Assembly: GCF_900240305.1 (NCBI RefSeq)
Contig: NZ_LT964854.1
Coordinates: 1,922,001 to 1,986,000, forward strand
Length of the DNA: 64,000 nt
From: Ottowia massiliensis
GTDB lineage: Bacteria; Pseudomonadota; Gammaproteobacteria; Burkholderiales; Burkholderiaceae_C
Reading direction: 5' to 3'
The notes under the pieces are model-generated. The model was not told where the DNA came from. It searched no databases and saw only the letters and a list, made by a program, of their open reading frames with translations. A program made the translations under genes and the position numbers. This document shows positions 57,285 through 64,000 of the stretch, piece by piece (the first letter of the stretch is position 1; the number at the start of each line of letters is the position of its first letter).

Positions 57285-57627
57285 CGTGGGGCAGGCCCTG
57301 GGGCTGGTTGATGGCCGGGCGCGTGTTGTCCAGCGCGGCGGCTGCCGGGGCGGGAGCGGCAGGGGTGGGCGGGGGGGCCGGGGGTTCCCTTTTGGTTGCC
57401 GGTGGGGGCTGTATTGGGGGGGCCGGGGGCCGCGTTTGTGCCTTTTTTCGGGCGGGGTGCGGGCGGGGGGCGGCGGTTTGGGGCCTGGCTTTCCGTTTCC
57501 GGGTGAAAGCGGCTTTTCAGCCTTGCGCCGCCTTGCCGCAGGCGTAAAAAAACGCCGGGTGAGGCGGTCGTTTGCGCATTGCGCGCGGTTTGAAAAAGCG
57601 GCTGGCGGGCGGAGCCTGGGGCCGGGG
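57285..57627. other. G-homopolymer-rich, low-quality-looking contig end
   Basis: Many runs of five to seven G lie just after the N. On the minus strand a proline-rich frame (PAAPAPAAAALDNTRPAINQ) is open into the N and could be a real truncated gene, but base calls look unreliable. An AAAAAAA run at 57546-57552 with GCG pairs could be the glnB terminator. Confidence 0.5.
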
Positions 57628-57966
57628 TCAGATGGCCGCTTCATCCTCCTCGCCTGTGCGGATGCGCACCACGCGCTCCACGTTCGAGATGAAGATCTTG
57701 CCGTCGCCAATCTTGCCGGTGCGCGCGGACTTGAGGATGGCGTCCACGCAGCGGTCCACCAAATCGTCGGCCACCACCACGTCAATGCGCACTTTGGGCA
57801 GAAAGTCCACCACGTATTCAGCGCCCCGGTACAGCTCGGTATGGCCCTTCTGGCGGCCAAAGCCCTTGACTTCCGTGACCGTCAGGCCCGTCACGCCCAC
57901 ATCGGCCAGCTCTTCGCGCACTTCTTCCAGCTTGAAGGGCTTGATGATGGCGGTGATCTTCTTCAT
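57628..57966 (-). CDS. glnB: nitrogen regulatory protein PII
   Basis: A 112-residue PII signal protein that reports nitrogen state through 2-oxoglutarate and ATP binding. The T-loop carries the uridylylation site Y51 (GHTELYRGAEYVVDF). The B-loop ARTGKIGDGKIFI and the C-loop VRIRTGEEDEAAI are intact. The length is exact. No amtB is adjacent, so it is called glnB rather than glnK. The GGAAAAA purine stretch before the ATG is its ribosome site. Confidence 0.95.
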   Translation of the reverse strand: MKKITAIIKPFKLEEVREELADVGVTGLTVTEVKGFGRQKGHTELYRGAEYVVDFLPKVRIDVVVADDLVDRCVDAILKSARTGKIGDGKIFISNVERVVRIRTGEEDEAAI

Positions 57967-58054
57967 GTCGTTTTTTCCTTTTTGCGAGTTTTTGTCGGAA
58001 CGCGGCGATTCTGATGCGTTGCAGCACGAAGGGAAAGTGGATGAAACCCTGAGA

Positions 58055-58142
58055 ACTTGTTCACGGTTTGTCTGCGGACGAGAAAAGCGCGGACTCAGGC
58101 GCCCTGCGGCCTGGCAAATGCCTCGCTGGGCCATGCAGATGG
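58055..58142 (-). repeat. repeat family A, half copy joined to family B
   Basis: ACTTGTTCACGGTTTGTCTG, AGAAAAGCGCGGACTCAGGC and GCAAATGCCTCGCTGGGCC follow the family A reverse order up to the centre. It runs directly into the family B copy at 58143. Confidence 0.7.
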
Positions 58143-58232
58143 CATCAAAAACAGGAGCGAATTCAAGGGGTCCTGAATGCCTTCTTGCGCAATTTCCACT
58201 AGGACATCATGCTATGAATGAAGGAGCGAGAA
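58143..58232 (+). repeat. repeat family B copy
   Basis: CATCAAAAACAGGAGCGAAT, TTTCCACTAGGACATC and GCTATGAATGAAGGAGCGAG; closest to the family consensus. Confidence 0.8.
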
Positions 58233-58406
58233 TAAGCGAGGCCCAACGCCTTGCCCGGCAGAAATCAGCTTCTTTTTCCCTTGCGCTGGCAGATGAGGCG
58301 CGAGCCTCTTGCATGCCTTGAAGCGGCGTTCGGCGGCTTGTGACCGTTTTGATCGCGCCTGGCGGCTGCGCTGTCTGGCGAGCCTGGTGTGCTAACTTGC
58401 CCGGCC

Positions 58407-60164
58407 ATGACTGAATCCACACATGAATCTGGCCGCAAAGCGGATTGCGAACCCGCCCACGAACCCGGCCGCGAACCCGCCCGCAAACCCATTCTCTGGA
58501 GCATCGCCGGCAACGACAGCGGCGGCGGCGCGGGCCTGGCAGCCGACCAGCGCGCGGCGCTCGCTTTCGGCGTGCACCTGTGCCCGGTGGTGGCCGCCGT
58601 CACGGCGCAGAACTCGCAGGCCGTTACCCGCGTCACCCCCTTGCCTGCGCAAGAGCTGGAGGCCCAATTGGCCGCGCTGGCAGGCGACATGCCGCCCGCC
58701 GCCATCAAAACCGGCCTGCTGGGCAGCGTGGAAAACGTGCAAACCGTGGCCCGCTGGGTAGATGCCCTGCGCCAGCGCGCGCCCGTGGCCCTGGTGATCG
58801 ACCCCGTGCTCGGCGCCAGCACCGGCGCGGCCTTTGCCAGTGACGCCGTGCTGCGCGCCTATTGCGAGCTGCTCGTGCCCCGCGCCACGCTCATCACCCC
58901 CAACGCCGCCGAAGCCGCCCGCCTGTGCGGCGAAGGCGGCCCAGACCGCCCGCGCGGCATGGCCGCCGCCGCGCGCCACGCCCGCCGCCTGCTCGACATG
59001 GGCGCACAAGCCGTCTGCGTGACCGGCGGCGACGCCCTGGCGGCCGATGAAAACGGCGGCCTGGCCGCATCCGCCGCGCCAGACGAATGGCCCGGCTGGG
59101 CGCTGGACTGGATGGACACCCCCCACGCCAGCGGCTGGCTGGCCCTGCCGCGCCTGCGCCAAGCCCGCCACACCCACGGCACCGGCTGCACCTTTGCCAG
59201 CAGCGCCGCCAGCGCCCTGGCGCTGGGCTTCGTGGCGGCCGATGCCCTCGTGCTCGCCAAGGCCGCCACCGCCCACGCCATCGCCCACGGCTACGCCGCC
59301 GGGCAAGGCGCAGGCCCCGCCGCCGCCGCCCCCGGCTTTGCCAGCGGGCCGCGCTACATGCCGCTGCTCACCTTCGGCCACGAAGACCCCGCCCGGGCCT
59401 TCAGCGCCGCCTTGCAAGCCGAAGCGGCCGCCAGCCTCTTTCAGCCCGCCAGCGGCCATCAACCCAACCCGCCGGACATCGGCCTTTACGCCATCGTGGA
59501 CAACGCCCCCGCCCTGCAAGCAGCCCTGGCCGCTGGCGTGCCCACCCTGCAACTGCGCATCAAAACCCCGTCCGCACCCGACGAAGCCTGGCGCGCCGCC
59601 CTGCGCGACACCCTCGCCCAAGGCATGGCCGCCTGCGCCCGGGCCGGCGCGCGCCTGTTCATCAACGACCACTGGCAACTGGCCCGCCAGCTCATCAGCG
59701 CACACCCCGGACACGCCGCCCGCACCGGCCTGCACCTGGGCCAGGAAGACCTTGCCGCCCTCACCACCGAACAGCGCCAGGGCCTGGCCGCCAGCGGCCT
59801 GCCCCTGGGCATCAGCAGCCACAGCCTGTGGGAGCTGGCCCGCGCCCGCAGCCTCGCCCCCGCCTACATTGCCTGCGGCCCCATCTGGCCCACCACCACC
59901 AAAAACATGCCCTGGCGCCCGCAAGGCCTGGGCAACCTCGCCTTCTGGGTAGCCACCGCAGGCCGCCCCGTCACCGCCATCGGCGGCATCCTCACCCCCG
60001 AACAAGCCGCCGCCGCCGCCCAAACCGGCGCCAGCGGCATCTGCGTGGTCCGCGCACTGGGCTGCGATCCGCAAGCGGCGGCGCCCGCTTATCTGGAAGC
60101 GGTGAAGCGGGGGCGGTTGAGTGAAAAGGCAGCGGCGCCGGATATGCCAAAAAGCGCCTTGTGA
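58407..60164 (+). CDS. thiD-thiE: bifunctional HMP(-P) kinase / thiamine-phosphate synthase
   Basis: 585 residues joining two thiamine-synthesis enzymes. The ThiD half (about 30-310) has ILWSIAGNDSGGGAGLAADQ, AAIKTGLLGS, DPVLGASTGAAF and the catalytic loop HTHGTGCTFASSAASALALG. The ThiE half (about 360-575) has VPTLQLRIKTP, ARLFINDHWQLA, GLHLGQEDL, YIACGPIWPTTTKNMP and VTAIGGILTPEQAAAA. Such fusions occur in Burkholderiales. ATG 58407 is chosen; the first 25 residues are a low-complexity HEPGRE/AHEP repeat. No TPP riboswitch was recognised upstream. Confidence 0.94.
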   Translation: MTESTHESGRKADCEPAHEPGREPARKPILWSIAGNDSGGGAGLAADQRAALAFGVHLCPVVAAVTAQNSQAVTRVTPLPAQELEAQLAALAGDMPPAAIKTGLLGSVENVQTVARWVDALRQRAPVALVIDPVLGASTGAAFASDAVLRAYCELLVPRATLITPNAAEAARLCGEGGPDRPRGMAAAARHARRLLDMGAQAVCVTGGDALAADENGGLAASAAPDEWPGWALDWMDTPHASGWLALPRLRQARHTHGTGCTFASSAASALALGFVAADALVLAKAATAHAIAHGYAAGQGAGPAAAAPGFASGPRYMPLLTFGHEDPARAFSAALQAEAAASLFQPASGHQPNPPDIGLYAIVDNAPALQAALAAGVPTLQLRIKTPSAPDEAWRAALRDTLAQGMAACARAGARLFINDHWQLARQLISAHPGHAARTGLHLGQEDLAALTTEQRQGLAASGLPLGISSHSLWELARARSLAPAYIACGPIWPTTTKNMPWRPQGLGNLAFWVATAGRPVTAIGGILTPEQAAAAAQTGASGICVVRALGCDPQAAAPAYLEAVKRGRLSEKAAAPDMPKSAL

Positions 60165-60343
60165 ACAGGATGAACAGGACAAAGCGCCCGCCAATATCTT
60201 CATGGCGCTTTGTCAAAAAGGCATTTGACGGTTTTATTTGCGATATTCATGTTTCATGAATAAGCCGCAACCGGGTGATTCATTGCGCGCATCATTCAAG
60301 CAATAGCCGCCTCTGTCAGCGCAGGCGCATTGAATTACCCTAA

Positions 60344-61120
60344 TTACCCTAATTCGCTGCGCCCCAAATGCGTCTCCAGCTTGCGCAGCCCCAAAGTCAG
60401 CACGAAAGTCATCAGCCAGTAAATCAGCGCCACGGCCAAATAAGGCTCCCAATAGCGGCCATAGGCTCCGGCCACGGTGCGGGCGGCGTAGGCCAGTTCG
60501 GCCAGGCCGATGGCTGAAACGAGCGAGGTGTCTTTCAGCAGGGCAATCATGTTGTTGCCCAGCGGCGGCAGCATGCGGCGAAAGGCTTGCGGCAGCACAA
60601 CGTAGCGCATGACTTGCGCGGGCGTCATGCCCAGCGACATGCCGGCAAAGCGCTGGCCGCGCGTGATGGACTGAATGCCGGCGCGAAAAACTTCAGAAAT
60701 GTAGGCGGCTGAATTGAGCGTGAGCGCGGCCACGCCGGAGAGCAGCGCGCCGTGGCTTTGCTTGAGTTCGCGGGCCAGCTCGCCGGAGATCAGCAGGCCG
60801 TTTGCCGGGTGAACCAGCAGCGGCATGACGGCAAAGTGCATCAGCAGAATCTGCACGAATAGCGGCGTGCCGCGAAAAAAGCTCACGTAAACCGTGGAAG
60901 GCCAGCGCAGCAGGTATTTGCAAAATGCTTTCCAGGGCTGATGCCGGGCATGGGCCAGGCGCGCCAGCGCAATCAACAAGCCCAGTGTGCAACCCATGAG
61001 AATGCAGGCCACGGTCATGCCGACGGTGACCAGCATGCCTTCCCAGAACAGTTGCCGGTATTCAACCAGAATGTCCGGGCGGAACCACCCGAACCACATG
61101 ACCGGTGCGTTTTCTTCCAT
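60344..61120 (-). CDS. polar amino-acid ABC transporter permease
   Basis: A 258-residue inner-membrane protein of the HisM/GltK type. LFWEGMLVTVGMTVACILMG opens it, YVSFFRGTPLFVQILLMHF is conserved, and the EAA loop (AYISEVFRAGIQSITRGQRF through GMTPAQVMRYVVLPQAFR) is complete. ATG 61120 (MEENAPVMWFGWF) is the likely start. The binding protein lies upstream; no ATPase gene is in the window. Confidence 0.93.
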   Translation of the reverse strand: MEENAPVMWFGWFRPDILVEYRQLFWEGMLVTVGMTVACILMGCTLGLLIALARLAHARHQPWKAFCKYLLRWPSTVYVSFFRGTPLFVQILLMHFAVMPLLVHPANGLLISGELARELKQSHGALLSGVAALTLNSAAYISEVFRAGIQSITRGQRFAGMSLGMTPAQVMRYVVLPQAFRRMLPPLGNNMIALLKDTSLVSAIGLAELAYAARTVAGAYGRYWEPYLAVALIYWLMTFVLTLGLRKLETHLGRSELG

Positions 61121-61243
61121 GCGATGGCGCTTGTGCGCTGTTGATTGATTCAAATAGGGGCCTGATGAAAGCGGCTGCCGTTTCCGTTGAATGGAAATTT
61201 CAGGCGAATGGCTTTGGCCAGGCAAAATGGGGCAAAACAAATG

Positions 61244-61274
61244 CGGGGCAAGATTCATCAAAAATCTTGCCCCG
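61244..61274. terminator. strong hairpin between binding protein and permease genes
   Basis: A perfect 12-bp stem CGGGGCAAGATT/AATCTTGCCCCG with a seven-base loop, 33 bases after the binding-protein stop. On the minus strand it is followed by a weak T-rich stretch. It probably protects or partly ends the mRNA, giving more binding protein than permease. Confidence 0.7.
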
Positions 61275-61306
61275 TTTTGCTTTTGCCGTTTTATGCCCGG
61301 GCAGGC

Positions 61307-62074
61307 TTATTGCGGCGCATATTCCTGATGGAACCACTTTTTGTAAATGGCGCCGTAGCTGCCGTCTGCCTTGATGGCGGCCAGGCCGGCATTGACTTTG
61401 TCGCGCAATTCCTTGTCGCCCTTGCGAAGCACGATGCCGAAATATTCTTTCGGGAAATGAGGGTCTTCCACGGTTTTCAGGCCCTGGGTTTGCGAAACGC
61501 GGTAGGCAATCACGCCGTTGTCGCCAATGGCGGCATCCACGCCGCCCGATGCCAGCTCGGAGATGATGAGCGGCGTGCTTTCAAAGCGGCGGATGTTGGG
61601 GCTGGCCTTGCCGAATTCGCGGCTGCTCACATCGTCAGCCGTGGAGCCGCTCACAACGGCCACTTTCTTGCCCGCAATGTCTTTGAGCGAAGCGATGCTG
61701 CTGCCCTGGGCCACGGCGATGAGCTGCCGCGCATCAAAGTAGGGGTCGGAAAAATCGTAGCTTTGCTTGCGCTTGTCGTTGATGGTGACGCCTGAAATCA
61801 CCAAATCCACATCGCCATTGCCCAGCGAGGCGAAGATGCTGGAAAACGGCGTATTGACGATGCGCAGCGCCAGCCCTTGCTTTTTGGCAATGGCGTTGAT
61901 GATGTCGATGTCAAAGCCGACGATCTGCTTGTCCTTGTTTTCAAAGGCAAAAGGCGCATATGTGGCGCTGGAGGCCACCACCAGGGTTTTGGCCTGCGCC
62001 AGCGCAGCGGCAGGAAGCAGAAACGCGCCAGCGACGGCGCCGAGCAAAACGCGGGAAAACGAACGCTTGTTCAT
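61307..62074 (-). CDS. periplasmic amino-acid-binding protein of ABC transporter
   Basis: A 255-residue SBP_bac_3 family protein. The signal peptide is MNKRSFSRVLLGAVAGAFLL with cleavage after ALAQA. The family motifs TYAPFAFENKDKQIVGFDID, VDLVISGVTINDKRKQSYDF and the hinge region IGDNGVIAYRV follow. ATG 62074 is chosen; the longer frame to 62197 lacks a signal sequence. It is transcribed with the permease. Confidence 0.95.
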   Translation of the reverse strand: MNKRSFSRVLLGAVAGAFLLPAAALAQAKTLVVASSATYAPFAFENKDKQIVGFDIDIINAIAKKQGLALRIVNTPFSSIFASLGNGDVDLVISGVTINDKRKQSYDFSDPYFDARQLIAVAQGSSIASLKDIAGKKVAVVSGSTADDVSSREFGKASPNIRRFESTPLIISELASGGVDAAIGDNGVIAYRVSQTQGLKTVEDPHFPKEYFGIVLRKGDKELRDKVNAGLAAIKADGSYGAIYKKWFHQEYAPQ

Positions 62075-62169
62075 ATTGCAAGAAGTGGTTGAAAGACGGC
62101 GATTGTCGCAAGGCTGAACGCAGGTTGGCTCCCGCTCAATCGACGCAGGCTGCTTGTGCTGGCAACGCC

Positions 62170-62560
62170 ACGCGTCATGCGCCAGATGGCCGCGCATTTC
62201 GCGGGTGATGCGCCGCCCGGTTTTTCAGCAGCGCATACGGCAACTCAGCCCCATCAGCGGTCATGAAATCGCTGGCCAGTACGGCGCGCAGGGCCGCCAC
62301 GTAGCCGCAGGCGCGGTCATCGCCATGACGCCGACGGATTGGAGCGGCAGGAAGGCGGTGAGGGCATTGCTGGCGAGGTCGTATCCGTTTTTGCCGCTGT
62401 GGGGGGATGGCAAAGTGCAGCTTTTCAATGGAGAAGGCGTCAGTCTGGCGCAGCAGGGCGGTGCATTCATTCTTGATTTCGCCCGGGATGCGTACGTCAA
62501 GGCCTGAGCCGGGGAAGGGGTGGCGCTGCGTGCCAAGCTAGCGGTCCCATACCTACTGCC
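62170..62560 (-). pseudogene. decayed coding fragment, unknown family
   Basis: Coding-like pieces appear in shifting frames on the minus strand: LGTQRHPFPGSGLDVRIPGE with IKNECTALLRQTDAFSIEKL, then SGKNGYDLASNALTAFLPLQ, then GYVAALRAVLASDFMTADGA. They would join with two frameshifts. I do not recognise the protein. Confidence 0.4.
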
Positions 62561-62618
62561 TGAGCCTGCACGTCCGAATGCAGCCAGTTGAAAAGCAATT
62601 GCCCCTGCTGAGGGCGCT

Positions 62619-62909
62619 GTGGCTTGGTTCGCTCGCCTGCTGCAAGAACCTGTACTGCGCCGCACGGCGACCGAAAGCGCCAAGACGCAAGACATCCTGT
62701 TTGATTACCTGCGAGACATTGACGCCACCAGCTGCGCCCACCTCGCCTGCAACGTCACCGACATTTATGGTGAGGGGCGGAACACTTATAGGAGCATCAA
62801 TAACAAGGACAAGGCGGAGGAGTGCGCACCGTTGTCAGTGATCGAATTAGTTAAAAATACAATTATAAATCACCAATTATTTAAGGAAAGCATGGAAACT
62901 TTCTTATAA
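62619..62909 (+). CDS. small open frame, doubtful
   Basis: 96 codons ending SVIELVKNTIINHQLFKESM. The first part is GC-rich and the second AT-rich, so the frame spans a composition border. It may be the 3' end of something foreign, convergent with the helicase. No family recognised. Confidence 0.25.
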   Translation: MAWFARLLQEPVLRRTATESAKTQDILFDYLRDIDATSCAHLACNVTDIYGEGRNTYRSINNKDKAEECAPLSVIELVKNTIINHQLFKESMETFL

Positions 62910-62914
62910 TCTTA

Positions 62915-64000
62915 TCAAATTCGCATTATTGATGATTTCACATCACTAATTAAATCTTTCTCAAAATCAGTTAAATCAAAACTATTCATCTCTATATTGA
63001 TTAAATTTGATAGTGCCTTATCAAGGAGACCATCAGACGCTAAAGCATTCTCTAGTTTTTTCGCTAAAGGAAAAGGGATCCCATACTCATCTAATGCTAT
63101 CAGCGAGGGATCAGAAAAAAGACTTTCCACCTGCCCTGCAAACAGAGTATAGTCAGACTTTGGAAGATTTCCCCCCAATTTTTCTAAGACTGCATTATGA
63201 ATTCTACAAACAACCATTGCCAATTTAGGGAAGCGATATTGTGGCCATTGTCTAATAAATTCCAATAACTCTTCAACTACATAATCTGGATCTTTTCCTT
63301 TATCAACTTCTTGTAATATTATAGATTTCAATGGCGTTCTCTGCATTTGTTTGATCTTAAAAGCAAGCTGTTCTCCTGAACTAACCCCTCCAACCCGACC
63401 ATTTGATTTTATGAAGAAATCCCATATCTTTTTACAAAGATAGAGCAATTGCTCCCACTTAGGATAGTCAGTCCAAGATAGTCTGCAAAGCTCTTCTCGG
63501 CCCTCTGCCACCAAATGGTGAGCCAACGCGATCTGATCCCTCGGTTCAATACCAGCATTCTGACGAATAACATCAATGTCAAGAATCTGCTGCTGATAAT
63601 ATGGCTCCAGTCGCTTTCGCGACTCGTCCTGCAGATCATCTTCATCAAGTTGAATTAATAAACTCTCACTGGTATTTTGGGAATCTTGAGAAAAAACAGG
63701 AATTTCCACGAATGGAAGTTCTTCATGGGGTGGTTCATGAAAAACATAGACATTGCCAATAAAATGCTTAAACATTCTTCCAGACCGCCCTCTAATATTA
63801 TTGAATGTGAAAAAATCATACTTCTTTCTTGCAATTTTGTTGTCGAAAATAATCACATTTTTTGCTTTAGTATTTACGCCTTCAATAAGAGTTGATGTGC
63901 AAACAAGAATTGGAAGCAGTCCTTCATTGAATCCTTTTACGCAAAGTTGTGCAAGTGCTCGCGGCATTCGGCCATGGTGCATCCCAATCCCACTTTGAAG
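62915..64000 (-). CDS. Ski2-like DEAD/DEAH-box helicase, C-terminal part (runs off window)
   Basis: The frame is open to the right edge. Its first visible residues SGIGMHHGRMPRALAQ and then LVCTSTLIEGVNTKAKNVII match motifs IV-V of Ski2-like helicases, and FTFNNIRGRSGRMFKHFIG is motif VI. About 300 further residues are alpha-helical with no known domain, ending DLTDFEKDLISDVKSSIMRI. The gene is AT-rich against the host. Helicases of this build occur in the Hachiman (HamB) and AbpB anti-phage systems; the partner gene would lie beyond 64000. That link is a guess. Confidence 0.75.
   Translation of the reverse strand, partial: LQSGIGMHHGRMPRALAQLCVKGFNEGLLPILVCTSTLIEGVNTKAKNVIIFDNKIARKKYDFFTFNNIRGRSGRMFKHFIGNVYVFHEPPHEELPFVEIPVFSQDSQNTSESLLIQLDEDDLQDESRKRLEPYYQQQILDIDVIRQNAGIEPRDQIALAHHLVAEGREELCRLSWTDYPKWEQLLYLCKKIWDFFIKSNGRVGGVSSGEQLAFKIKQMQRTPLKSIILQEVDKGKDPDYVVEELLEFIRQWPQYRFPKLAMVVCRIHNAVLEKLGGNLPKSDYTLFAGQVESLFSDPSLIALDEYGIPFPLAKKLENALASDGLLDKALSNLINIEMNSFDLTDFEKDLISDVKSSIMRI

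Noticed and set aside
57232..58014. 260-codon plus-strand frame over the N and glnB
   Set aside because: It spans the adapter artefact and the G-runs and is antisense to glnB.
58233..58406. TPP riboswitch before thiD-thiE
   Set aside because: The conserved CUGAGA and ACCUGA words could not be found.

Overview
The window is a high-GC bacterial chromosome segment. Its housekeeping genes (aroA-cmk fusion, rpsA, ihfB, rph, trpS, rhlE, pgsA, HU, ppiD, dnaG, murI, fbp, glnB, thiD-thiE) look like a betaproteobacterium of the Burkholderiales, most likely Comamonadaceae-related. Gene style, synteny and the dispersed intergenic repeats suggest this; no rRNA is present to prove it. Several blocks are foreign. 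They carry 12-base DNA uptake sequences of Neisseriaceae, so an oral or mucosal habitat shared with Neisseria, Eikenella or Simonsiella relatives is the simplest inference.

Layout. 1-3690: end of aroA-cmk, rpsA, ihfB. 4367-15617: a type I-C CRISPR-Cas locus with a three-repeat array, cas2, a frameshifted cas1, cas4, cas7, cas8c, cas5c and cas3. Between cas4 and cas1 sit an AT-rich gene with a PD-(D/E)XK-like nuclease motif, a second diverged copy of the cas4 3' end, and a CPBP membrane protease gene. 15855-31423: rph, trpS, an M50 protease, a three-gene unit (FliK-like protein, histidine kinase, response regulator), rhlE, pgsA, HU, tRNA-Val, ppiD, tRNA-His, mtfA, with IS5-family elements in various states of decay. 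31979-35803: a methyltransferase, dnaG, murI. 37043-42145: a tight six-gene operon of aryl-polyene type. 43444-47791: fbp, a decayed secreted metallopeptidase and a LapA-like membrane protein.

48354-53248: an IS, then a TonB-dependent receptor gene split by about 1.09 kb of Neisseria-like nadA'-SMR-nadB' DNA. 54407-62074: a TrmH/SpoU methyltransferase, a RidA protein, an EamA transporter, glnB, thiD-thiE and part of an amino-acid ABC transporter. 62915-64000: the C-terminal part of a Ski2-like helicase, possibly from a defence system that continues past the window.

Two families of dispersed intergenic repeats run through the host DNA: family A (about 155 bp with long imperfect inverted ends) and family B (about 90 bp). 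They often lie side by side and several IS copies abut family B.

The sequence is a draft. Four of its five single N bases separate exact or near-exact 137-bp direct duplications, which look like unmerged contig overlaps. The fifth N follows a stretch that closely resembles the Nextera transposase adapter. Frameshifts and duplications near these points should be read with that in mind.
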